This document shows positions 44,701-55,840 of a stretch of DNA of 64,000 nucleotides, piece by piece (positions within the stretch are counted from its first letter, which is position 1; every line of letters begins with the position of its first letter). A program made the position numbers and the translations under genes. The notes under the pieces are model-generated. The model did not search any database and had not been told where the DNA came from. It saw only the letters and a list, made by a program, of their open reading frames with translations. The DNA lies in contig OX465598.1 of assembly GCA_950022295.1 (NCBI GenBank), forward strand, positions 189,343,501 to 189,407,500, written 5' to 3'. This DNA is from Bromus sterilis. Its lineage: Eukaryota; Streptophyta; Magnoliopsida; Poales; Poaceae.

Positions 44701-45665
44701 TCTGCGGCTCACCAGGAATTAAACGGAGTTGGTGGCGAGGGCGTAGGTGGCTTGCCGGAGACGCAATCGACGATGAGCTTCGCGGCGTCCAGTCGCAATT
44801 CGGTGATGCTGGCGTCGCTTGCAGGGCTCTCTTGGCTCGATTCGCAGAGGGGTTTGACGGAGAAGAAGACGGCTCGGCGTCTGGACATGCTGGGGATTTA
44901 CGAGACGGCCGTTGGGCACGACTACTCGTGACGGCGCTCTCCAGCGAGCTACTAGTAGCGACGAACTTGCGCAAGAGAGAGGGGGAGGGCGTCCAGGGAG
45001 AGATGGATGAGAACGGGGAGGCTCTGGGGTCCTTCATGGCGCGATGAGGGGCCTCCAGGAGGGGCCTAGGAGCTTCTCGACGTCGAGGTGGCGTCGTCCA
45101 CGCTCTTTCTTCGCCACCGTGCTGCTTGGAGCCGCGGGGGAAGAAGAGACAAAACGGGGATGGGCTGGGCCAGGCCAGGTGGGCTGGGTGGGAAGAGTTG
45201 GGCTTTTTTGCTCCTCTCTGTCTTTATTTCTTTTTATTTTATTTTTCTGTCTTTTTGTTTTGCTCTGGTAAATAAATACCTGAGTATTTTATAAAATCCC
45301 CAAAATTTTAATTTGGACTTACATGGCATATAACTAGCCACTCCCAAGTTTTGGGAATTTTTGAAATTCAAATAATTTGAATTTCAAATCAAATAGGGGT
45401 ATTATTTAATTTCCAAGGCACTTATGGTATTTTTGAGAGATCTTGGAGCATGCAGTGGGACCCACTTCACTTTATATGTGATCATGCTTATTTGTAAGAG
45501 TTTTCAAAAATATCAGAGGAATTTTTGGAAGAAATTTTTATCTGGCCATTTGAATTAAATTCTCTAGGGCTTTTCTTTTCCCCATTTTTGAATTTCTTTT
45601 GAAATTTTCACATGATGCAAAGGGGCACTCAAACCCTAGCACTTACCCGAATTGGGGTTCTCACA
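41725..45665 (-). repeat. 3' LTR of chromodomain element
   Basis: 3,941 bp. Read on the minus strand: U3 start TGTGAGAACCCC, TATA-like TTTTATAAAATA near 45290, a GC-rich leader-like part (45150-44280), AT-rich text, then the conserved GTACACCCCTGCAGGG...TATTCGAATAG block (about 42885-42830) and the end at 41725. An estimated few percent of bases differ from the other LTR. Confidence 0.88.
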
Positions 45666-48515
45666 ACCCGCCCCCACTCAAAAGAATCTCGTCCCGAGAT
45701 TCAGAAGTCGTCGGGAGGAAGGAGGGGTACTCGGCACGAAGGCAGTCTTCTCTTTCCGAGGTTGCTTCTTTCTCGGAGTGATGTGACCATAGCACTTTCA
45801 GAAACTTGATCTTTTGCCGACGAGTGACACGCTCTGCGGAATCAAGAATACGAACGGGGTATTCTCGATAATAAAGGTCATCTTGGAGATCAAGCGTTTC
45901 ATGGTCGACTTCGCGGATGGGGTCCTTGAAGCAACACCTGAGTTGGGACACATGGAATACATCATGTACTCGGGAAAGGTGCGGGGTAGTTCAAGTTGGT
46001 AGGCAACTTCTCCATGTTTAGAGAGAATGCGGAAAGGTCCAATGTAATGTGGGGCCAACTTGCCTTTGATACCGAAGCGTTGGGGTTCCCTTCAGAGGAG
46101 TAACCCGAAGGTAAGCCTTCTCATCAAGATTTTAGCTCTCTTCTCTATGATGGCGATCATAGTAGCTTTTCTTACGAGATTGAGCGGCTTTCAATCGATC
46201 ACCAACAATGCGAACTTGCTCTTCTGCTTCCTTGATCATATCCGGTCCAAAGAGTTGTCTTTCACCGGTTTCTGACCAGTTTAAAGGTGTTCGACATCTT
46301 CGTCCATAGAGGAGTTGAAAAGGAGCCATGTTCAGACTGGATTGAAAACTGTTGTTATAAGAAAATTCGGCGAATGGAAGAGATTTCTCCCAATTTTTTC
46401 CGAAAGAGATAACACAAGCTCTGAGCATGTCTTCAAAGATTTGATTAACCCTTTCAACTTGACCGCTAGATTGAGGGTGGAAAGTTGTACTAAAGGAGAG
46501 ATGAGTTCCCATAGCATTTTGAAAACTTTCCCAGAATCTAGAGGTGAAAAGGCTACCACGATCAGAATTGATTTCCAAAGGAACACCATGGAGAGACACA
46601 ATTCTAGAGACATACAAGTCCGCTAACTGGCTAGCAGTAATAGACTCGCGAACGGGAAGGAAGTGAGCAACTTTTGAGAGTCGGTCAATGACCACGAAGA
46701 TGACATCATTTCCTTTTTGGGTTTTTGGAAAGCCGGTGATGAAGTCCATACCGACCTTGTCCCATTTCCACTCGGGAATAGACAATGGTTGAAGTGTACC
46801 AGCAGGTCTTTGGTGTTCTGCCTTAATACGACGGCAAACATCACATTCGGCAACAAATTGAGCAATGTCTCTCTTCATCCGGGTCCACCAAAATCTCTGG
46901 CGTAGATCTCGGTACATTTTTGTGCTACCGGGATGAATGGAGAGGGGAGTGTCATGAGCTTCTTTGAGGATGAGTTGCCTTAGTTCCCTATTCTTAGGTA
47001 CTACCAAACGATTTCCAAAGAATGTCGTTCCTTTACTATCTGTGGAGAAACATTTAGCAACTCCGCTAGAAATGTTCTCCTTGATCCAGCGAACACCTCG
47101 TGCACGCCTTTGGGCAACTCTGATTTGATCCTCAAGAGTGGGTTTCGCCACCAAGGTAGAAAGAAATCCATGAGGAACAATCTCGAGATTGAGCTTGCGA
47201 AATTCCTCATGCAGAAGTGGTTGATACTGTTGTAACATGAGGTTGTTACAATACGACTTACGACTTAGTGCATCAGCCATGACATTGGCTTTGCCTGGGG
47301 TGTAAGAAATTCCTAACTCATAATCTTTTATCAACTCTATCCAGCGTCTTTTCCTGAGATTAAGATCTGGCTGGGTGAAAATATACTTGAGGCTTTGGTG
47401 ATCAGAATAGATCTCACAACGATTACCAAGGAGGTAATGTCGCCAAGTCTTCAGGGCATGAACTACGGCAGCGAGTTCAAGATCATGGGTAGGATAGTTT
47501 TCTTCATGTGGACACAACTGGCGTGAAGCATAAGCTACCACATGTCTATCTTGCATAAGTATGCATCCTAACCCTTGACGTGAAGCATCACAATAGATCT
47601 CGAAATCCATTTTGGTGTCTGGAGGTGCAAGTACGGGTGCAGAAGTCAATCTTCTTTTTAGCTCTTGAAAGCTTTCCTCTCACTTGGGGGTCCATTGGAA
47701 TTTCTTATCTTTCTTGAGGAGTTCAGTAAGAGGCTTTGCAACTTTGGAGAAGTTCTCAACGAAGCGGCGACAATAGCTTGCTAAGCCAAGAAAAATCCTA
47801 ACTTGTTTAACCGATTCAGGTGGAGTCCAGTCAAGGACGGCCTGAACTCTCTCGGGATTGACTGCAATGCCTTTGGAAGAAATCACGTGACCTAAGTAGG
47901 TCACTTCTGGTAGCCAAAATTCACACTTGGAGAATTTAGCATACAGGCGATGCTCTCTAAGTTTCATCAATACCAACCTAAGATGCTCGGCATGTTCTTC
48001 TTTGTTCTTCGAGTATATAAGGATGTCATCGAGGTAAACCACGACGAACTTGTCCAAATACTCCATGAAGATCGAGTTCATCATGCGTGAAAAAGTGGCG
48101 GGGCATTGGTTAAACCGAAGGACATGACGGTATACTCGTAAAGACCATAACGAGTAGTGAAAGACGTTTTTGGAATGTCCTCGTTCCTGATTTTGATTTG
48201 ATGATAGCCTAATCTCAAATCCATCTTGGAGAAGACAGAGGATCCAGCAAGTTGATCATAAAGATCATTGATCCTGGGCAGTGGGTACTTGTTCTTTATT
48301 GTCACTAGATTTAGCGGGCGATAGTCTACGCACATCCTTTCTGTTCCATCTTTCTTCGTTACGAACAGAACGAGGCAACCCCATGGCGATGAGCTAGGGC
48401 GGATGAAGCCTTTTGCCAACAAAGCTTCGAGTTGGGTTTTTAGCTCAGCTAACTCATGTGGGTCCATTCTACATGGACGTCTCAAAATCGGAGTTGTGCC
48501 TGGTATAAGATCCAC
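45661..48515 (-). pseudogene. pol: Pol (RT, RNase H, integrase, chromodomain) of chromodomain element, broken
   Basis: Begins in the reverse transcriptase (KTQLEALLAKGFIRPSSSPWG near 48460). A frameshift near 48100 follows FGLTNAP. YLDDIL (about 48030) keeps both catalytic Asp. An in-frame TGA sits near 47681. RNase H (IYCDASRQGLG, TYDLELAAVVHAL-like, IYSDHQSLK, ADALSRK), the integrase finger (HPGSTKMYRDLRQRFWWTRMKRDI..CDVCRR) and the D, D, E core (GMDFITGF, NSDRGSLF, SGQVERVNQ) follow. Frames shift again after 46132. The C-terminus has QLRCCFKDP and a chromodomain (EYPVRILD...KVLWSHHSEKEAT.E.ED.LRAEYP, about 45865-45700). The stop TGA is 3-5 bp inside the 3' LTR. It is inactive as it stands. 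Confidence 0.88.
45666..45678 (-). promoter_or_regulatory. Polypurine tract of chromodomain element
   Basis: On the minus strand GAGTGGGGGCGGGTT ends at the LTR start TGTGAG. It overlaps the last codons of the chromodomain frame. Confidence 0.75.
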
Positions 48516-49189
48516 TATGAATTCTACACATCTGTCGGGTGGCTAGGTTCAAGGGGTTGGATCTCTGGATAGCTTCCTAGAGGATGACGAAGGTTTACTA
48601 GGGGCTACAACAGATATGTCAGAGTAGCAAAGTACCCCAACACGATGGTTAGTGTGGTTCTTCTTGCTAGAAGACATCTAAAGTGGGAGGAAGAGCTGCA
48701 AATGAATCACTATAGGTTTCTAGAACAAAACCCACAACAAGCTCTAGAGAACTGTTGGGCATGCCACCTAATAATTCTTAGGGAAAGACAGCCGAAATGG
48801 AGGGTAGGATTTTGCAAATGCATCAGATTATGAAGAAACCTGGAATGACTCGGACAGCATAACGGCTGTAATTGCAAGAGAAATGGAAATCCTCACAACA
48901 TTTCAACAACTCTTACATAAGAAGTTCAAAACATGAAGCACAATGACTCTAGACAACCGAACACAACTTTCCTACGGCTACAAGGAAGCAATCAACGAGA
49001 TGTTCTAGTAAGACATAGATGAGCCTAGTCATATCTTCCCGTGGAAAAGATAAGGGTGACTCAGAACTCAGATCGATGAGGGTAAGGAGAAAAAGAAGCC
49101 TTACGTTGTTCCCTTATACCCAAGTAACTATATAACTATAGAATGCTAGAATCGACTTCGACCAAGGGTTTGATAATCCTACAGACAGT
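48516..49189 (-). other. Truncated leader of chromodomain element
   Basis: About 670 bp between the primer site and the first RT residues. Gag, zinc knuckle and protease, normally 1.5-2 kb here, are absent. No domain was recognised in any frame. This is an internal deletion. Confidence 0.65.
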
Positions 49190-49204
49190 CCTGCTCTGAT
49201 ACCA
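49190..49204 (-). promoter_or_regulatory. Primer binding site, initiator Met tRNA (minus)
   Basis: On the minus strand TGGTATCAGAGCAGG, four bases after the 5' LTR end, is a strong match to tRNA-iMet and fixes the orientation of the element. Confidence 0.9.
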
Positions 49205-49208
49205 AGTC

Positions 49209-52200
49209 TGTCGGGACCCGGAATATGTGTATGTAATTCCAGTCACAACTCACTCACATGGAGAGCCGAGAGTTGTACCCACTTGTCTAAGCAGACAAGG
49301 CCAAGCACATAACACTCTCGGAATGCATCGTACGTGAGGGGCATACCATCCAGGCCGGATGATCAACTGAGATGGGTCCTCATCGCCCGCTCACAAGTCT
49401 AAATGATTATGGGTGGTGAAATCCCATACTCATAGACAAGTCGCCTCAACCATGTTGTCGATTGAATCATAACCCTTACATAAACAGACTCCAGCCCGAT
49501 CACTTAGTCGGGGTCTAGGGCGGGCTCGATCATACAACAAAGTGTGCATGTGACAGAGTCACGAGTAATCGCATCGCGATGCCCCAAGCTGCGCACATCT
49601 AAGGGACACTTGGTGTATAAAAGACCACCATCCACATCACAACTAAGGTCTCGAAAACCCATACTAAGACATGCATGTTATAAACATACACGCAGCACAC
49701 ATGCCTAGTATGAACAGCATGTATCATCACATAACTCTACAAAGTGCTTCTTTATTGACTTACACATAGAGCATACAAAGATCACATATCTGTGATCAAC
49801 ATTACATCATACAACGGAAGAAAATTAGGTCCGAGTACAGACAAGTTTAAAAAATGGCTTAAAGAAGCCTTGTACAACAAACATGCCCTTCCACGAGGGA
49901 CCAGCCTGCTGTCTGGGACTATACTAGCTTAGTCAACGTCGAGCTTCAGGAAGGTGACTCCATCGTGGGCTGGGTTCTCATCTAAAACCTAGAATAATCA
50001 AACGTGAGTACAAAGTCGTACTCAGCAAGACTTACATCAGAACTACACTACTCATGCTCAAGTTTCAAGGTAAAGGAGGTGGGGTTCAACATGCAGAAGT
50101 GCCAGCTTTGACTTGGCTAGTCCTGTACTACGAGTACCATACTTGAGGTAAGAAGCGTACACGAGTCCTCTACCAAGTCTCCAACCAATACACCACTATG
50201 GATACTTCCTCGACTTCCCACGAGGAAGCACACCATAGCACTCACGCTTATCTTGCGAGTTTTAGAGTATCCATTCAAGTTGTCTAATGATCAAGTAGGG
50301 GTCTCCAAGTAGTCCATAACCGCGGACACGTCTATTCGAATAGTTTATTAACCCTACAGGGGTGTACATCTTGACACGCGTGTCATCACTTATCGCCTCG
50401 ATCTCGTCACCCTTCAAGCGGGTGTCGGACGTGGATGAAACCAAGGCACTACCCTCACATCACCTTCTCTAATCCAGGAGTCGACTACCTGAGTTTGGCA
50501 CCGCTCGAGAGTCCGACCGGTTCCACGAAACGGACTCAGATAATGCAAGGGACCGAGACGCCACCTCTGCCAGATGGTTTCACTGCCTCACAGGTCCACC
50601 CACATATCTATATGATGCAACCTTCTCTTCATTCTTTTTCTATGCACATGCCAAATGGAAAGCCCGAATCTATTGTGACTCCTGGACCGGATCGGGTACG
50701 TAAAGAGGCCAAACGGGGCTCCCATAAACCCTACATGTGGTCATACTCTTTGTCTTGGATCACAAAACAGGAACTCGGGGGCCTAGGGCAGTGTTCAACG
50801 AGACAACCCACTGTGTACTCCTACACAGCCTCTCATCGTTCACCTTTGTTTAGGGTGGATTCACCAACACGTTATCATCAGCACCATTATGAATATCCAT
50901 CTCGACTTACAAACAATGTAACCTCATTGTATCACTAAGCAGCAATAAGCAGTAATAGTTGCAGGGGTCACATGCTCATCATTCAACTCCTATATCTGCT
51001 AGGATTGTGGTTTGCTTAATACGGTGAGAAAATGATAGGTCATGCATCGGAATGGGAATAACTATGCGAAAGAACGTGTCTCGGTGATCTCCTAAACATG
51101 CATAAGCGAGACTGAGAGGGAAGTAGGATTTTATAGACATGATCAATGGGGTTTGCTTTCCTTGCTGACGACACAGGGTCTTAACGGTGGTCTTCTCCTT
51201 CGGGGGTGATCACCATCTCGGAGGCATTGTTACCGGAACAATCATCAACAAAGGGGGGGACAACTTCGGAAGTAAATGCACAAGCACATGCTTATGTTGT
51301 CACATGATGTGAATGCTACTGGTTTCTGGCAAATTCATCTTAATTGAAGTGTATTGCATTTGGAATGCAAATTCAAACTTCAAATTCAAATTATTCCATA
51401 TGCATGTTTGCTACTGTTCACCCATTTTAAAATGGTCAAACATAGAAACAAGTTGCATATTCATAATGCTTGCATTTTTCTGATAATTTTTCATATATTA
51501 TATGCTAAAGTTGGAGTTAAAATGAATATTCTATGAATTTCCAAAGTTTAATTCATTTTCTGGAATTACCTGATTTTCTTTAAATAGAAATCCCATTTAT
51601 TGTGTCACTATGAGTTCAGGCTGACGTCAGGAGGGGTCTGACTAGTGGGTCCGGCTTGTCAAAGACTCAGTAATTAAATTCCTGTTTAAAGAAAAACCTT
51701 GATTTAATTAAGGGCTACGGGGCCCACTATCAGTGGCTAAAGGGGTGGATTAGGGGGTGGGTTAGGCTACCTAACCAGCCACGCCGGCGGTTAGCCACCA
51801 GTGGCAACAGTGCATGGCGGCGCTGCGCATGACGGCGGCACAGGCCACCAATTGTCACGCGGAAGGCACCGGAGTGCTCCCCGCGCTCGCCCGCTTCAAC
51901 CTGCAGGCACAGGAGAGCCTAGGGGGCACCGGAGCTCCACCGGCGACAATCTCCCGCGGCGGTCCGAAGCACGGTGACGACGAACTCTTCGAAACAAGGC
52001 GCGAGCTTTGGCGTGCGCTGGTGCAGTCAACTCCTGGAGGTGCCAGGAGCATGGTAGACATGGCGTTGCGGGAAAAAGGGTAAAGGCGCGAGCTCCAGAC
52101 CAGCCATGGCGGCGGTCGTCCTCGGCTCCCATGGAGGATCACGAATGGGGTAGGGATTGGAGGCGCGGTCAGAGGGGTTTTAATCTGCGGCTCACCAGGA

Positions 52201-53128
52201 ATTAAACGGAGTTGGTGGCGAGGGCATAGGTGGCTTGCCGGAGACGCAATCGACGATGAGCTTCGCGGCGTCCGGCGGCAATTCGGTGATGCTGGCGTTG
52301 CTTGCAGGGCTCTCTTGGCTCGATTCGCAGAGGGGTTTGACGGAGAAGAAGACGGCTTGGCGTCTGGACATGCTGGGGAGGCACGAGACGGCCATTGGCC
52401 ACAGCTACGCGTGACGGCGCTCTCCGGCGAGCTACTGGTGGCGACGAACTTGCGCAAAAGAGAGGGGGAGGGCGTCCAGGGAGAGATGGATGAGAACGGG
52501 GAGGCTCTGGGGTCCTTCGTGGCGCGATGAGGGGCCTCCAGGAGGGGTCTAGGAGCTTCTCGACGTCGAGGTGGCGTTGTCCACGCTCTGTCTTCGCCAT
52601 CGTGCTGCTTGGAGCCGCGGGGGAAGAAGAGACAAAACGGGGATGGGATGGGTGGGAAGAGTTGGGCTTTTTTGCTCCTCTCTGTCTTTATTTCTTTTTC
52701 TTTTATTTTTCTGTCTTTTTGTTTTGCTCTGGTAAATAAATACCTGAGTATTTTATAAAATCCCCAAAATTTTAATTTGGACTTACATGGCATATAACTA
52801 GCCACTCCAAGTTTTGGGAATTTTTGAAATTCAAATAATTTGAATTTCAAATCAAATAGGGGTATTATTTAATTTCCAAAGCACTTATTGTATTTTTGAG
52901 AGATCTTGGAGCATGCAGTGGGACCCACTTCACTTTATATGTGATCATACTTATTTGTAAGACTTTTCAAAAATAACAGAGGAATTTTTGGAAGAAATTT
53001 TTATCTGGCCATTTGAATTAAATTCTCTAGGGCTTTTATTTTCCCCATTTTTGAATTTCTTTTGAAATTTTCTCATGATGCAAAGGGGCACTCAAACCCT
53101 AGCACTTACCCAAATTGGGGTTCTGACA
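49209..53128 (-). repeat. 5' LTR of chromodomain element
   Basis: 3,920 bp, co-linear with 41725-45665, with scattered substitutions and small indels (a G run of 10 in one LTR against 7 in the other, near 43770 and 51255; a ~16 bp gap near 52650). A long minus frame in the GC-rich part (52850-51855) is open here but shorter in the other LTR, so it is probably fortuitous. Confidence 0.88.
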
Positions 53129-53133
53129 TAGTT

Positions 53134-54342
53134 CAAACTGAGTCGCTTTTACCAAAGACTCCTTCAGACCACCAACAATGGCACTCTCCATCGGGGCACC
53201 GACTGGAATTGATAGAGACAGCAGGTCCATCCCCTTGAGCAGCCGCTGGGGTGACAGGAATCTCCTTAACAGCCTCCTCAGCAAGAGCGTCAGGTGCGGC
53301 AGGAGAGGCAGGCAAGCTCCCTGCAGCTCGGTGACCGGACCCAGAGGACACCGCCCCCCAGGAAAAATCACCTCAGGAGGAGCGGTCCCAGCAATGGCTG
53401 GCTTAGTAGCAATCCGAGTTGGGTCAGCATTGGAGTCAATATCCATGTCTGCGGCAGATACAAAAACAATTAGAAGCTGGAAGATGACAGTAGTAGAAGC
53501 CTCAAACAGGGATATTGGAGAATCCTCACCAACGGCCACATCATCTTCTGGAATAGTGTCCATGACAGGAAAGTCAGTCACCCCACAAGTACTGACTTCC
53601 TCGAAAGCGTCAACCCCGGGATCCTCGATCCTAGGCAGCGACTCAGAACCACTCGGACGTACACTGCAAAATAAAACAGTTGAGGAAGGGCCTGGGAAAC
53701 CAATAGAGCGCTAAATCATAAGAGAACCAACGACATTACTTATGGACGGTCTTCAAACTACACCTCGGGGGAGCAACCCTGGCCGGACCAGCTCCAGCCC
53801 CCTTGGCCTTCTCAACAGCAACCCCCCCCCCCGAGGGGTTAACCTCTCGGCCACCAAGCGTGACAAGTTTCTTCTTCTTCATAGGTGCAATCTTCCTAGA
53901 ACTGAGGCTTAAGGGCGGAAGTTTCCCGCTGACCTCTTCGCCACCCGGAGTATGAGCCCTTTTACGTGTCCGAGTAAGCCCTTCCCGCGCCGACTCGCGG
54001 TCCTGGTTGCTCTTGGAGCGTTGCTCGGACGCCGCCTGAGCCCGGCCCACCTCGGATTCTAACTCCTCCCCAGCTTCAACTCCGACCCCTGCTCTAGCAG
54101 TACTATCTTCATCCTCCTCGGCAGGATGTTGCGGAGCCAGAGGAATAGGAGAATGGAACTGAGAAAAATCCTAGCAAAAAATAGAGGAGTCCGAGTCAGA
54201 ACCAACAGACGATACACACTCAAGACATACACGGCACGGGATGGCATACCAAGGTCGGAGGATTCTCGATGCTGAGAGGCCTCACTCGGCCAGTCGGCTG
54301 AAGACCATGGGTCACGCTGGTTATCATCTTCATCAGGAGCTC
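53134..54342 (-). pseudogene. Antisense gene, exons 1 (part) to 4 (part)
   Basis: Exon 1's 3' part (54342-54250) ends at GACCTTG/GTATGC. Exon 2 (54158-53764, acceptor GGATTTTTCTCAG) is acidic (AEEDEDSTARAG..EAGEELESE) then basic (TRTRKRAHTPGGEE, RKIAPMKKKKL), consistent with a nuclear signal. A run of ten G near 53821-53830 is a likely slippage site. Exon 3 (about 53663-53511, acceptor ATTTTGCAG) has SLPRIEDPGVDAFEEVS and TIPEDDVAVGEDSP. Exon 4 (53448-53134, acceptor ATCTGCCGCAG) has frameshifts near 53350 and 53210 in a Pro/Ala-rich stretch, then KESLVKATQFEL running to the target site. Confidence 0.65.
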
Positions 54343-55456
54343 TGATGAGGACATGACTACCATAGTTACAGCCACAACCCCTGCTAATATACCTACTGGA
54401 CCAATTACTAGAGATCGTGCACACCAATTAAATTATCAGGTACTTTCGCTTCTTGGTAATGTTTCTAATGTTCATGTGAATATGATGCTGCCTAACGTCG
54501 ATATATTTCTGTTGCTGACAAATGAAGAACCTAGCATGGACAAGAAGGATGAGCATTGGAGCATGTTCAAGCATGAAGATGATGAGGACATAATTATCAT
54601 GGATATGACCATTAATTCCTCTATATTTGATCAAGAAATGAAGTCAATACAAAGGGACATGATTGTGTGCTGTACAAGAAGTTATTTCACGTCACTTTTG
54701 GCCCAAGAGAAGATAGAGACCAAGTCTTTCACGTCATGGACTCAGATTCGGACTGCAGAGATATACCCAACTTCAAACAGCCGCCGTTTCTACATACGAA
54801 CTCCAAATTGGGTGATTCTTTTTTCTGGTGATAGCTTATCTCGTCTAGTTTCCAACGCAATTGGTTTCACCTTCAAATTCCTTCGGAGCATGGAGATATT
54901 GCGAAAACGGTGCGACCCAGCAGTAGAATCCGAATCAAAGTCCAACTCAATAGGTGTTGCATCACCTCCACATGGGCCCAAGTGCCTTGTACGACCTAGG
55001 TTTAGTTTTAGGACTCCTTGGGACGTCCTTCCACCCCCTTGGCCTCCACCCTTTAGTTCTATATAAGTAGATCAACCCCTAGGGTTTTTCTTTGGGATTT
55101 CTTTTAGTTAAAAAGACTGCTTAGCTAATTGCTACATCTTCGTGTACTCGGTTTGTGTCCAACGACCAGATCAAGACCGCTTTCGGAATCCCAACTTTAT
55201 TCATACTTCATCTACATATTCGCAATATTCAGATTGCTTTATCATAGTTCTTGCTTGTTCTTCGATTGCTTGCAGGCACTAGACCTTCGTGGTCAGGTTG
55301 ATCGTGCTCCGGCGTGGTCAATAACCTTCAGGAGATTGGTTTAGCGATTGCTAAGGCGCAACGTCGTTGCACGTTTGTAGTCGGATCATCAAAGTCGACT
55401 CCATCAAATCGTAGTTATCATCTCATCGAAACATCGGGACACCTTCGCCTCTATCA
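54343..55456 (+). mobile_element. Solo LTR of a CRM-related family
   Basis: 1,114 bp, TGATGAGGACATGAC...CTTCGCCTCTATCA, flanked by a perfect AGCTC duplication (54338-54342 and 55457-55461). It is similar at both ends to the 917-bp CRM-type LTRs but diverged and longer. It still carries a frame homologous to their LTR-encoded C-terminus (TGPITRDRAHQLNYQV at about 54390-54440), open to about 55066. TATA-like TTCTATATAAG is at about 55056. No interior remains, as expected from recombination between two LTRs. Confidence 0.92.
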
Positions 55457-55461
55457 AGCTC

Positions 55462-55630
55462 GAATTCATCCAAAGGCATCTCAGTGCTATTATAGCGAGT
55501 GTCATCCTGCAACCCGGAGTACGCCCACATCCCCCGAGCCCTGGCTTGAAGAGGCTGAATCTTCCGAATCACAAAGGCGGCTATTAGATCCATGGCATCC
55601 AAGCATGCGGATGAATAAGGCACCCTACAA
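55462..55630 (-). pseudogene. Antisense gene, most 5' recognisable segment
   Basis: Encodes SACLDAMDLIAAFVIRKIQ, PLQARARGMWAYSG and DDTRYNSTEMPLDEFEL. The PLQ.R...MW.Y.G..D.TR pattern is common in grass Tat antisense proteins. The frame continues at 54342 across the solo LTR. Upstream of about 55630 similarity ends, so the true N-terminus is missing or on an exon I cannot recognise. Confidence 0.6.
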
Positions 55631-55667
55631 CAACTTCTTCTTCCAATCTACGACGGTTGCGCAAGCC

Positions 55668-55840
55668 ATGGCTCCCAAGTATCGTGCTTCCGAGGATGCG
55701 GAAGGTGACAGCCCCCGGGCCCTCCGCGGAGGAGGACCTTGTGGCTGTTGGGGCCAAGGGAAGGGGAGCCGTGGCGGACGGGCAACGTCGGAGATTTGGG
55801 ATTCGATTTGAGTCCTCATTCCTACTGTGCAGGGGCGAAG
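55668..55840 (+). pseudogene. B3-like gene, 5' part (second copy)
   Basis: ATG at 55668 (MAPKYR), with an acidic stretch (ASEDAEGDS), then Gly/Arg-rich text (GKGSRGGRATS). The start and layout match the minus-strand gene at 4217. A TGA at 55809-55811 interrupts the frame. TTCCTACTGTGCAG just after could be a splice acceptor that skips it, but no clear donor was found. The frame then meets the CRM-type copy 2 at 55841 and continues in the same frame at 63626. Confidence 0.5.
55836..55840. repeat. Target-site duplication CGAAG (left)
   Basis: CGAAG before the 5' LTR of CRM-type copy 2, and CGAAG at 63621-63625 after its 3' LTR. The match is perfect. Confidence 0.95.

Larger units (their letters stand above)
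41725..53128 (-). mobile_element. Long-LTR chromodomain gypsy element (Tekay/Del-like), minus strand
   Basis: 11.4 kb. LTRs are about 3.93 kb, starting TGTGAGAACCCC and ending CATATTCCGGGTCCCGACA in its own orientation. The interior is only ~3.5 kb and holds broken reverse transcriptase, RNase H, integrase and chromodomain, with no gag or protease. Flanking bases CAGTT (41720-41724) and TAGTT (53129-53133) are a target duplication with one mismatch. Very long LTRs with an initiator-Met primer and a C-terminal chromodomain suggest the Tekay/Del lineage. It needs partner proteins to move. Confidence 0.88.
32933..55630 (-). pseudogene. Multi-exon antisense gene of the Tat-type element, split by three insertions
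   Basis: Transcribed opposite to the Tat pol. From the 5' side the exons are: (1) about 55630-55462 joined to 54342-54250; (2) 54158-53764; (3) about 53663-53511; (4) 53448-53134 joined to 41724-41669; (5) 40899-40838 joined to 33975-33914; (6) 33844-33527; (7) 33447-32933. GT and AG bound the introns that I checked, and phases agree for exons 4/5, 5/6 and 6/7. The joins within exons 1, 4 and 5 span a solo LTR and two nested elements, and the frame continues across each target site. The protein has a QPLQARARGMW start region, an acidic then basic middle with PMKKKKL (NLS-like), and a long coiled coil. Its C-terminus reads SAARSGANYALALTKAHFPE. It resembles the grass 'putative gypsy type transposon' proteins. 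Breaks: frameshifts in exon 4 and a stop in exon 6. Function is unknown. Confidence 0.7.

Noticed and set aside
51855..52850. 331-codon minus-strand frame in the GC-rich part of an LTR
   Set aside because: The matching stretch in the other LTR (44372-45037) is interrupted, composition is low-complexity Pro/Ser/Arg, and no family is recognisable. Most likely a by-product of GC-rich leader DNA.
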